From contig OX359245.1 in assembly GCA_947179485.1 (NCBI GenBank), forward strand, positions 80,587,067 through 80,651,066: a DNA stretch of 64,000 bases, in the 5' to 3' direction. The notes below the pieces were generated by a model, which was not told the DNA's origin, made no database searches, and saw only the letters and a program-made list of their open reading frames with translations. Below are positions 19,383 to 31,839 of the stretch, piece after piece. Numbering within the stretch: the stretch's first letter is position 1; each line of letters starts with the position of its first letter. Position numbers and translations under genes: made by a program. This DNA comes from Allacma fusca (Eukaryota > Arthropoda > Collembola > Symphypleona > Sminthuridae).

Positions 19383-22300
19383 AAATTCAAGTTTGAGATT
19401 TAAATTCAAGTTTGAGATTTTTATTCAAGTTTGAGATTTAAATTCAAGTTTGAGATTTTTATTCAAGTTTGAGATTTTTATTCAAGTTTGAGATTTTTAT
19501 TCAAGTTTGAGATTTAAATTCAAGTTTGAGATTTTTATTCAAGTTTGAGATTTTTATTCAAGTTTGAGATTTAAATTCAAGTTTGAGATTTTTATTCAAG
19601 TTTGAGATTTTTATTCAAGTTTGAGATTTTTATTCAAGTTTGAGATTTTTATTCAAGTTTGAGATTTTTATTCAAGTTTGAGATTTTTATTCAAGTTTGA
19701 GATTTTTATTCAAGTTTGAGATTTTTATTCAAGTTTGAGATTTTTATTCAAGTTTGAGATTTTTATTCAAGTTTGAGATTTTTATTCAAGTTTGAGATTT
19801 TTATTCAAGTTTGAGATTTTTATTCAAGTTTGAGATTTTTATTCAAGTTTGAGATTTTTATTCAAGTTTGAGATTTTTATTCAAGTTTGAGATTTTTATT
19901 CAAGTTTGAGATTTTTATTCAAGTTTGAGATTTTTATTCAAGTTTGAGATTTTTATTCAAGTTTGAGATTTTTATTCAAGTTTGAGATTTTTATTCAAGT
20001 TTGAGATTTTTATTCAAGTTTGAGATTTTTATTCAAGTTTGAGATTTTTATTCAAGTTTGAGATTTTTATTCAAGTTTGAGATTTTTATTCAAGTTTGAG
20101 ATTTAAATTCAAGTTTGAGATTTAAATTCAAGTTTGAGATTTTTATTCAAGTTTGAGATTTAAATTCAAGTTTGAGATTTTTATTCAAGTTTGAGATTTT
20201 TATTCAAGTTTGAGATTTTTATTCAAGTTTGAGATTTTTATTCAAGTTTGAGATTTAAATTCAAGTTTGAGATTTTTATTCAAGTTTGAGATTTAAATTC
20301 AAGTTTGAGATTTTTATTCAAGTTTGAGATTTTTATTCAAGTTTGAGATTTTTATTCAAGTTTGAGATTTTTATTCAAGTTTGAGATTTTTATTCAAGTT
20401 TGAGATTTTTATTCAAGTTTGAGATTTTTATTCAAGTTTGAGATTTTTATTCAAGTTTGAGATTTTTATTCAAGTTTGAGATTTTTATTCAAGTTTGAGA
20501 TTTTTATTCAAGTTTGAGATTTTTATTCAAGTTTGAGATTTTTATTCAAGTTTGAGATTTTTATTCAAGTTTGAGATTTTTATTCAAGTTTGAGATTTTT
20601 ATTCAAGTTTGAGATTTTTATTCAAGTTTGAGATTTTTATTCAAGTTTGAGATTTTTATTCAAGTTTGAGATTTAAATTCAAGTTTGAGATTTAAATTCA
20701 AGTTTGAGATTTAAATTCAAGTTTGAGATTTTTATTCAAGTTTGAGATTTTTATTCAAGTTTGAGATTTAAATTCAAGTTTGAGATTTTTATTCAAGTTT
20801 GAGATTTAAATTCAAGTTTGAGATTTTTATTCAAGTTTGAGATTTTTATTCAAGTTTGAGATTTTTATTCAAGTTTGAGATTTTTATTCAAGTTTGAGAT
20901 TTTTATTCAAGTTTGCGATTTTTATTCAAGTTTGAGATTTTTATTCAAGTTTGAGATTTTTATTCAAGTTTGAGATTTTTATTCAAGTTTGAGATTTTTA
21001 TTCAAGTTTGAGATTTTTATTCAAGTTTGAGATTTTTATTCAAGTTTGAGATTTTTATTCAAGTTTGAGATTTTTATTCAAGTTTGAGATTTAAATTCAA
21101 GTTTGAGATTTTTATTCAAGTTTGAGATTTTTATTCAAGTTTGAGATTTAAATTCAAGTTTGAGATTTTTATTCAAGTTTGAGATTTTTATTCAAGTTTG
21201 AGATTTTTATTCAAGTTTGAGATTTTTATTCAAGTTTGAGATTTTTATTCAAGTTTGAGATTTTTATTCAAGTTTGAGATTTTTATTCAAGTTTGAGATT
21301 TAAATTCAAGTTTGAGATTTTTATTCAAGTTTGAGATTTTTATTCAAGTTTGAGATTTTTATTCAAGTTTGAGATTTAAATTCAAGTTTGAGATTTTTAT
21401 TCAAGTTTGAGATTTTTATTCAAGTTTGAGATTTTTATTCAAGTTTGAGATTTTTATTCAAGTTTGAGATTTAAATTCAAGTTTGAGATTTTTATTCAAG
21501 TTTGAGATTTTTATTCAAGTTTGAGATTTTTATTCAAGTTTGAGATTTTTATTCAAGTTTGAGATTTTTATTCAAGTTTGAGATTTTTATTCAAGTTTGA
21601 GATTTTTATTCAAGTTTGAGATTTAAATTCAAGTTTGAGATTTTTATTCAAGTTTGAGATTTAAATTCAAGTTTGAGATTTTTATTCAAGTTTGAGATTT
21701 TTATTCAAGTTTGAGATTTTTATTCAAGTTTGAGATTTAAATTCAAGTTTGAGATTTTTATTCAAGTTTGAGATTTTTATTCAAGTTTGAGATTTAAATT
21801 CAAGTTTGAGATTTTTATTCAAGTTTGAGATTTTTATTCAAGTTTGAGATTTTTATTCAAGTTTGAGATTTTTATTCAAGTTTGAGATTTTTATTCAAGT
21901 TTGAGATTTTTATTCAAGTTTGAGATTTTTATTCAAGTTTGAGATTTTTATTCAAGTTTGAGATTTTTATTCAAGTTTGAGATTTTTATTCAAGTTTGAG
22001 ATTTTTATTCAAGTTTGAGATTTTTATTCAAGTTTGAGATTTTTATTCAAGTTTGAGATTTTTATTCAAGTTTGAGATTTTTATTCAAGTTTGAGATTTT
22101 TATTCAAGTTTGAGATTTTTATTCAAGTTTGAGATTTAAATTCAAGTTTGAGATTTTTATTCAAGTTTGAGATTTTTATTCAAGTTTGAGATTTAAATTC
22201 AAGTTTGAGATTTTTATTCAAGTTTGAGATTTTTATTCAAGTTTGAGATTTTTATTCAAGTTTGAGATTTTTATTCAAGTTTGAGATTTTTATTCAAGTT

Positions 22301-25300
22301 TGAGATTTTTATTCAAGTTTGAGATTTTTATTCAAGTTTGAGATTTTTATTCAAGTTTGAGATTTTTATTCAAGTTTGAGATTTTTATTCAAGTTTGAGA
22401 TTTTTATTCAAGTTTGAGATTTTTATTCAAGTTTGAGATTTTTATTCAAGTTTGAGATTTTTATTCAAGTTTGAGATTTTTATTCAAGTTTGAGATTTTT
22501 ATTCAAGTTTGAGATTTTTATTCAAGTTTGAGATTTTTAGTCAAGTTTGAGATTTAAATTCAAGTTTGAGATTTTTATTCAAGTTTGAGATTTAAATTCA
22601 AGTTTGAGATTTTTATTCAAGTTTGAGATTTAAATTCAAGTTTGAGATTTTTATTCAAGTTTGAGATTTAAATTCAAGTTTGAGATTTTTATTCAAGTTT
22701 GAGATTTAAATTCAAGTTTGAGATTTTTATTCAAGTTTGAGATTTTTAGTCAAGTTTGAGATTTAAATTCAAGTTTGAGATTTTTATTCAAGTTTGAGAT
22801 TTTTATTCAAGTTTGAGATTTTTATTCAAGTTTGAGATTTTTATTCAAGTTTGAGATTTAAATTCGAGTTTGAGATTTTTATTCAAGTTTGAGATTTAAA
22901 TTCAAGTTTGAGATTTTTATTCGTTTGAGATTTAAATTCAAGTTTGAGATTTTTATTCAAGTTTGAGATTTAAATTCAAGTTTGAGATTTTTATTCAAGT
23001 TTGAGATTTTTATTCGTTTGAGAATTTTATTCAAGTTTGAGATTTTTATTCAAGTTTGAGATTTTTATTCAAGTTTGAGATTTTTATTCAAGTTTGAGAT
23101 TTTTATTCAAGTTTGAGATTTTTATTCAAGTTTGAGATTTTTATTCAAGTTTGAGATTTAAATTCAAGTTTGAGATTTTTATTCAAGTTTGAGATTTTTA
23201 TTCAAGTTTGAGATTTTTATTCAAGTTTGAGATTTAAATTCAAGTTTGAGATTTTTATTCAAGTTTGAGATTTTTATTCAAGTTTGAGATTTTTATTCAA
23301 GTTTGAGATTTAAATTCAAGTTTGAGATTTTTATTCAAGTTTGAGATTTTTATTCAAGTTTGAGATTTTTATTCAAGTTTGAGATTTTTATTCAAGTTTG
23401 AGATTTTTATTCAAGTTTGAGATTTTTATTCAAGTTTGAGATTTTTATTCAAGTTTGAGATTTTTATTCAAGTTTGAGATTTTTATTCAAGTTTGAGATT
23501 TTTATTCAAGTTTGAGATTTTTATTCAAGTTTGAGATTTTTATTCAAGTTTGAGATTTTTATTCAAGTTTGAGATTTTTATTCAAGTTTGAGATTTTTAT
23601 TCAAGTTTGAGATTTTTATTCAAGTTTGAGATTTTTATTCAAGTTTGAGATTTTTATTCAAGTTTGAGATTTTTATTCAAGTTTGAGATTTTTATTCAAG
23701 TTTGAGATTTTTATTCAAGTTTGAGATTTTTATTCAAGTTTGAGATTTTTATTCAAGTTTGAGATTTAAATTCAAGTTTGAGATTTTTATTCAAGCTTGA
23801 GATTTTTATTCAAGTTTCAGATTTAAATTCAAGTTTGAGATTTTTATTCAAGTTTGAGATTTTTATTCAAGTTTGAGATTTTTATTCAAGTTTGAGATTT
23901 AAATTCAAGTTTGAGATTTTTATTCAAGTTTGAGATTTTTAGTCAAGTTTGAGATTTAAATTCAAGTTTGAGATTTTTATTCAAGTTTGAGATTTTTATT
24001 CAAGTTTGAGATTTTTATTCAAGTTTGAGATTTTTATTCAAGTTTGAGATTTAAATTCAAGTTTGAGATTTTTATTCAAGTTTGAGATTTAAATTCAAGT
24101 TTGAGATTTTTATTCAAGTTTGAGATTTAAATTCAAGTTTGAGATTTTTATTCAAGTTTGAGATTTAAATTCAAGTTTGAGATTTTTATTCAAGTTTGAG
24201 ATTTTTAGTCAAGTTTGAGATTTTTATTCAAGTTTGAGATTTTTATTCAAGTTTGAGATTTTTATTCAAGTTTGAGATTTTTATTCAAGTTTGAGATTTT
24301 TATTCAAGTTTGAGATTTTTATTCAAGTTTGAGATTTAAATTCAAGTTTGAGATTTTTATTCAAGCTTGAGATTTTTATTCAAGTTTCAGATTTAAATTC
24401 AAGTTTGAGATTTTTATTCAAGTTTGAGATTTTTATTCAAGTTTGAGATTTTTATTCAAGTTTGAGATTTAAATTCAAGTTTGAGATTTTTATTCAAGTT
24501 TGAGATTTTTATTCAAGTTTGAGATTTTTATTCAAGTTTGAGATTTTTATTCAAGTTTGAGATTTTTATTCAAGTTTGAGATTTTTATTCAAGTTTGAGA
24601 TTTTTATTCAAGTTTGAGATTTTTATTCAAGTTTGAGATTTTTATTCAAGTTTGAGATTTTTATTCAAGTTTGAGATTTTTATTCAAGTTTGAGATTTTT
24701 ATTCAAGTTTGAGATTTTTATTCAAGTTTGAGATTTTTATTCAAGTTTGAGATTTTTATTCAAGTTTGAGATTTTTATTCAAGTTTGAGATTTTTATTCA
24801 AGTTTGAGATTTTTATTCAAGTTTGAGATTTTTATTCAAGTTTGAGATTTTTATTCAAGTTTGAGATTTTTATTCAAGTTTGAGATTTTTATTCAAGTTT
24901 GAGATTTTTATTCAAGTTTGAGATTTTTATTCAAGTTTGAGATTTTTATTCAAGTTTGAGATTTTTATTCAAGTTTGAGATTTAAATTCAAGTTTGAGAT
25001 TTAAATTCAAGTTTGAGATTTAAATTCAAGTTTGAGATTTTTATTCAAGTTTGAGATTTTTATTCAAGTTTGAGATTTAAATTCAAGTTTGAGATTTTTA
25101 TTCAAGTTTGAGATTTAAATTCAAGTTTGAGATTTTTATTCAAGTTTGAGATTTTTATTCAAGTTTGAGATTTTTATTCAAGTTTGAGATTTTTATTCAA
25201 GTTTGAGATTTTTATTCAAGTTTGAGATTTTTATTCAAGTTTGAGATTTTTATTCAAGTTTGAGATTTTTATTCAAGTTTGAGATTTTTATTCAAGTTTG

Positions 25301-28300
25301 AGATTTTTATTCAAGTTTGAGATTTTTATTCAAGTTTGAGATTTTTATTCAAGTTTGAGATTTTTATTCAAGTTTGAGATTTAAATTCAAGTTTGAGATT
25401 TAAATTCAAGTTTGAGATTTTTATTCAAGTTTGAGATTTAAATTCAAGTTTGAGATTTTTATTCAAGTTTGAGATTTTTATTCAAGTTTGAGATTTTTAT
25501 TCAAGTTTGAGATTTTTATTCAAGTTTGAGATTTTTATTCAAGTTTGAGATTTTTATTCAAGTTTGAGATTTTTATTCAAGTTTGAGATTTTTATTCAAG
25601 TTTGAGATTTTTATTCAAGTTTGAGATTTTTATTCAAGTTTGAGATTTTTATTCAAGTTTGAGATTTTTATTCAAGTTTGAGATTTTTATTCAAGTTTGA
25701 GATTTTTATTCAAGTTTGAGATTTAAATTCAAGTTTGAGATTTTTATTCAAGTTTGAGATTTAAATTCAAGTTTGAGATTTTTATTCAAGTTTGAGATTT
25801 TTATTCAAGTTTGAGATTTTTATTCAAGTTTGAGATTTTTATTCAAGTTTGAGATTTTTATTCAAGTTTGAGATTTAAATTCAAGTTTGAGATTTTTATT
25901 CAAGCTTGAGATTTTTATTCAAGTTTCAGATTTAAATTCAAGTTTGAGATTTTTATTCAAGTTTGAGATTTTTATTCAAGTTTGAGATTTTTATTCAAGT
26001 TTGAGATTTAAATTCAAGTTTGAGATTTTTATTCAAGTTTGAGATTTTTATTCAAGTTTGAGATTTTTATTCAAGTTTGAGATTTTTATTCAAGTTTGAG
26101 ATTTTTATTCAAGTTTGAGATTTTTATTCAAGTTTGAGATTTTTATTCAAGTTTGAGATTTTTATTCAAGTTTGAGATTTTTATTCAAGTTTGAGATTTT
26201 TATTCAAGTTTGAGATTTTTATTCAAGTTTGAGATTTTTATTCAAGTTTGAGATTTTTATTCAAGTTTGAGATTTTTATTCAAGTTTGAGATTTTTATTC
26301 AAGTTTGAGATTTTTATTCAAGTTTGAGATTTTTATTCAAGTTTGAGATTTTTATTCAAGTTTGAGATTTTTATTCAAGTTTGAGATTTTTATTCAAGTT
26401 TGAGATTTTTATTCAAGTTTGAGATTTTTATTCAAGTTTGAGATTTTTATTCAAGTTTGAGATTTTTATTCAAGTTTGAGATTTTTATTCAAGTTTGAGA
26501 TTTTTATTCAAGTTTGAGATTTTTATTCAAGTTTGAGATTTTTATTCAAGTTTGAGATTTAAATTCAAGTTTGAGATTTAAATTCAAGTTTGAGATTTAA
26601 ATTCAAGTTTGAGATTTTTATTCAAGTTTGAGATTTTTATTCAAGTTTGAGATTTAAATTCAAGTTTGAGATTTTTATTCAAGTTTGAGATTTAAATTCA
26701 AGTTTGAGATTTTTATTCAAGTTTGAGATTTTTATTCAAGTTTGAGATTTTTATTCAAGTTTGAGATTTTTATTCAAGTTTGAGATTTTTATTCAAGTTT
26801 GAGATTTTTATTCAAGTTTGAGATTTTTATTCAAGTTTGAGATTTTTATTCAAGTTTGAGATTTTTATTCAAGTTTGAGATTTTTATTCAAGTTTGAGAT
26901 TTTTATTCAAGTTTGAGATTTTTATTCAAGTTTGAGATTTTTATTCAAGTTTGAGATTTAAATTCAAGTTTGAGATTTAAATTCAAGTTTGAGATTTTTA
27001 TTCAAGTTTGAGATTTAAATTCAAGTTTGAGATTTTTATTCAAGTTTGAGATTTTTATTCAAGTTTGAGATTTTTATTCAAGTTTGAGATTTTTATTCAA
27101 GTTTGAGATTTTTATTCAAGTTTGAGATTTTTATTCAAGTTTGAGATTTTTATTCAAGTTTGAGATTTTTATTCAAGTTTGAGATTTTTATTCAAGTTTG
27201 AGATTTTTATTCAAGTTTGAGATTTTTATTCAAGTTTGAGATTTTTATTCAAGTTTGAGATTTTTATTCAAGTTTGAGATTTTTATTCAAGTTTGAGATT
27301 TTTATTCAAGTTTGAGATTTTTATTCAAGTTTGAGATTTTTATTCAAGTTTGAGATTTTTATTCAAGTTTGAGATTTAAATTCAAGTTTGAGATTTTTAT
27401 TCAAGTTTGAGATTTTTATTCAAGTTTGAGATTTAAATTCAAGTTTGAGATTTTTATTCAAGTTTGAGATTTAAATTCAAGTTTGAGATTTTTATTCAAG
27501 TTTGAGATTTTTATTCAAGTTTGAGATTTTTATTCAAGTTTGAGATTTTTATTCAAGTTTGAGATTTTTATTCAAGTTTGAGATTTTTATTCAAGTTTGA
27601 GATTTTTATTCAAGTTTGAGATTTTTATTCAAGTTTGAGATTTTTATTCAAGTTTGAGATTTTTATTCAAGTTTGAGATTTTTATTCAAGTTTGAGATTT
27701 TTATTCAAGTTTGAGATTTTTATTCAAGTTTGAGATTTTTATTCAAGTTTGAGATTTTTATTCAAGTTTGAGATTTTTATTCAAGTTTGAGATTTTTATT
27801 CAAGTTTGAGATTTTTATTCAAGTTTGAGATTTTTATTCAAGTTTGAGATTTTTATTCAAGTTTGAGATTTAAATTCAAGTTTGAGATTTAAATTCAAGT
27901 TTGAGATTTTTATTCAAGTTTGAGATTTAAATTCAAGTTTGAGATTTTTATTCAAGTTTGAGATTTTTATTCAAGTTTGAGATTTTTATTCAAGTTTGAG
28001 ATTTAAATTCAAGTTTGAGATTTTTATTCAAGTTTGAGATTTTTATTCAAGTTTGAGATTTAAATTCAAGTTTGAGATTTTTATTCAAGTTTGAGATTTT
28101 TATTCAAGTTTGAGATTTTTATTCAAGTTTGAGATTTTTATTCAAGTTTGAGATTTTTATTCAAGTTTGAGATTTTTATTCAAGTTTGAGATTTTTATTC
28201 AAGTTTGAGATTTTTATTCAAGTTTGAGATTTTTATTCAAGTTTGAGATTTTTATTCAAGTTTGAGATTTTTATTCAAGTTTGAGATTTTTATTCAAGTT

Positions 28301-31300
28301 TGAGATTTTTATTCAAGTTTGAGATTTTTATTCAAGTTTGAGATTTTTATTCAAGTTTGAGATTTTTATTCAAGTTTGAGATTTTTATTCAAGTTTGAGA
28401 TTTTTATTCAAGTTTGAGATTTTTATTCAAGTTTGAGATTTTTATTCAAGTTTGAGATTTTTATTCAAGTTTGAGATTTTTATTCAAGTTTGAGATTTTT
28501 ATTCAAGTTTGAGATTTTTATTCAAGTTTGAGATTTTTATTCAAGTTTGAGATTTTTATTCAAGTTTGAGATTTTTATTCAAGTTTGAGATTTTTATTCA
28601 AGTTTGAGATTTAAATTCAAGTTTGAGATTTAAATTCAAGTTTGAGATTTAAATTCAAGTTTGAGATTTTTATTCAAGTTTGAGATTTAAATTCAAGTTT
28701 GAGATTTTTATTCAAGTTTGAGATTTTTATTCAAGTTTGAGATTTTTATTCAAGTTTGAGATTTTTATTCAAGTTTGAGATTTAAATTCAAGTTTGAGAT
28801 TTTTATTCAAGTTTGAGATTTAAATTCAAGTTTGAGATTTTTATTCATGTTTGAGATTTTTATTCAAGTTTGAGATTTTTATTCAAGTTTGAGATTTTTA
28901 TTCAAGTTTGAGATTTTTATTCAAGTTTGAGATTTTTATTCAAGTTTGAGATTTTTATTCAAGTTTGAGATTTTTATTCAAGTTTGAGATTTTTATTCAA
29001 GTTTGAGATTTTTATTCAAGTTTGAGATTTTTATTCAAGTTTGAGATTTTTATTCAAGTTTGAGATTTTTATTCAAGTTTGAGATTTTTATTCAAGTTTG
29101 AGATTTTTATTCAAGTTTGAGATTTTTATTCAAGTTTGAGATTTTTATTCAAGTTTGAGATTTTTATTCAAGTTTGAGATTTTTATTCAAGTTTGAGATT
29201 TAAATTCAAGTTTGAGATTTAAATTCAAGTTTGAGATTTAAATTCAAGTTTGAGATTTTTATTCAAGTTTGAGATTTTTATTCAAGTTTGAGATTTAAAT
29301 TCAAGTTTGAGATTTTTATTCAAGTTTGAGATTTAAATTCAAGTTTGAGATTTTTATTCAAGTTTGAGATTTTTATTCAAGTTTGAGATTTTTATTCAAG
29401 TTTGAGATTTTTATTCAAGTTTGAGATTTTTATTCAAGTTTGAGATTTTTATTCAAGTTTGCGATTTTTATTCAAGTTTGAGATTTTTATTCAAGTTTGA
29501 GATTTTTATTCAAGTTTGAGATTTTTATTCAAGTTTGAGATTTTTATTCAAGTTTGAGATTTTTATTCAAGTTTGAGATTTTTATTCAAGTTTGAGATTT
29601 TTATTCAAGTTTGAGATTTTTATTCAAGTTTGAGATTTAAATTCAAGTTTGAGATTTTTATTCAAGTTTGAGATTTTTATTCAAGTTTGAGATTTAAATT
29701 CAAGTTTGAGATTTTTATTCAAGTTTGAGATTTTTATTCAAGTTTGAGATTTTTATTCAAGTTTGAGATTTTTATTCAAGTTTGAGATTTTTATTCAAGT
29801 TTGAGATTTTTATTCAAGTTTGAGATTTTTATTCAAGTTTGAGATTTAAATTCAAGTTTGAGATTTTTATTCAAGTTTGAGATTTTTATTCAAGTTTGAG
29901 ATTTTTATTCAAGTTTGAGATTTTTATTCAAGTTTGAGATTTAAATTCAAGTTTGAGATTTTTATTCAAGTTTGAGATTTTTATTCAAGTTTGAGATTTT
30001 TATTCAAGTTTGAGATTTTTATTCAAGTTTGAGATTTTTATTCAAGTTTGAGATTTTTATTCAAGTTTGAGATTTTTATTCAAGTTTGAGATTTAAATTC
30101 AAGTTTGAGATTTTTATTCAAGTTTGAGATTTAAATTCAAGTTTGAGATTTTTATTCAAGTTTGAGATTTTTATTCAAGTTTGAGATTTTTATTCAAGTT
30201 TGAGATTTAAATTCAAGTTTGAGATTTTTATTCAAGTTTGAGATTTTTATTCAAGTTTGAGATTTAAATTCAAGTTTGAGATTTTTATTCAAGTTTGAGA
30301 TTTTTATTCAAGTTTGAGATTTTTATTCAAGTTTGAGATTTTTATTCAAGTTTGAGATTTTTATTCAAGTTTGAGATTTTTATTCAAGTTTGAGATTTTT
30401 ATTCAAGTTTGAGATTTTTATTCAAGTTTGAGATTTTTATTCAAGTTTGAGATTTTTATTCAAGTTTGAGATTTTTATTCAAGTTTGAGATTTTTATTCA
30501 AGTTTGAGATTTTTATTCAAGTTTGAGATTTTTATTCAAGTTTGAGATTTTTATTCAAGTTTGAGATTTTTATTCAAGTTTGAGATTTTTATTCAAGTTT
30601 GAGATTTTTATTCAAGTTTGAGATTTTTATTCAAGTTTGAGATTTTTATTCAAGTTTGAGATTTTTATTCAAGTTTGAGATTTTTATTCAAGTTTGAGAT
30701 TTAAATTCAAGTTTGAGATTTAAATTCAAGTTTGAGATTTTTATTCAAGTTTGAGATTTAAATTCAAGTTTGAGATTTTTATTCAAGTTTGAGATTTTTA
30801 TTCAAGTTTGAGATTTTTATTCAAGTTTGAGATTTTTATTCAAGTTTGAGATTTTTATTCAAGTTTGAGATTTTTATTCAAGTTTGAGATTTTTATTCAA
30901 GTTTGAGATTTTTATTCAAGTTTGAGATTTTTATTCAAGTTTGAGATTTTTATTCAAGTTTGAGATTTTTATTCAAGTTTGAGATTTTTATTCAAGTTTG
31001 AGATTTTTATTCAAGTTTGAGATTTTTATTCAAGTTTGAGATTTTTATTCAAGTTTGAGATTTTTATTCAAGTTTGAGATTTTTATTCAAGTTTGAGATT
31101 TTTATTCAAGTTTGAGATTTTTATTCAAGTTTGGGATTTTTATTCAAGTTTGAGATTTTTATTCAAGTTTGAGATTTTTATTCAAGTTTGAGATTTTTAG
31201 TCAAGTTTGAGATTTAAATTCAAGTTTGAGATTTTTATTCAAGTTTGAGATTTAAATTCAAGTTTGAGATTTTTATTCAAGTTTGAGATTTAAACTCAAG

Positions 31301-31839
31301 TTTGAGATTTTTATTCAAGTTTGAGATTTAAATTCAAGTTTGAGATTTTTATTCAAGTTTGAGATTTAAATTCAAGTTTGAGATTTTTATTCAAGTTTGA
31401 GATTTTTAGTCAAGTTTGAGATTTAAATTCAAGTTTGAGATTTTTATTCAAGTTTGAGATTTTTATTCAAGTTTGAGATTTTTATTCAAGTTTGAGATTT
31501 TTATTCAAGTTTGAGATTTAAATTCGAGTTTGAGATTTTTATTCAAGTTTGAGATTTAAATTCAAGTTTGAGATTTTTATTCGTTTGAGATTTAAATTCA
31601 AGTTTGAGATTTTTATTCAAGTTTGAGATTTAAATTCAAGTTTGAGATTTTTATTCAAGTTTGAGATTTTTATTCGTTTGAGAATTTTATTCAAGTTTGA
31701 GATTTTTATTCAAGTTTGAGATTTTTATTCAAGTTTGAGATTTTTATTCAAGTTTGAGATTTTTATTCAAGTTTGAGATTTTTATTCAAGTTTGAGATTT
31801 TTATTCAAGTTTGAGATTTTTATTCAAGTTTGAGATTTA
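19383..31839. repeat. Two copies of a 4-kb satellite block, offset 8.5-8.7 kb
   Basis: The order of TTTAAA units in 19383-23160 is repeated in 27872-31839. Spacings in units include 1,2,4,3 then 5,2,20,1,1,3,2 in both. Rare markers are shared: GCG in place of GAG at 20916/29462, TTTTTAGTC at 22540/31200, TCGAG at 22865/31525, and two 2-bp deletions (TTCGTTTGAG) at 22920/31580 and 23013/31673. The offset is exactly 8,660 bp over 22531-23040. The copies differ by insertions or deletions of whole units (for example four units near 21340). Weaker correspondence extends left to about 18072/26561. Confidence 0.85.
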
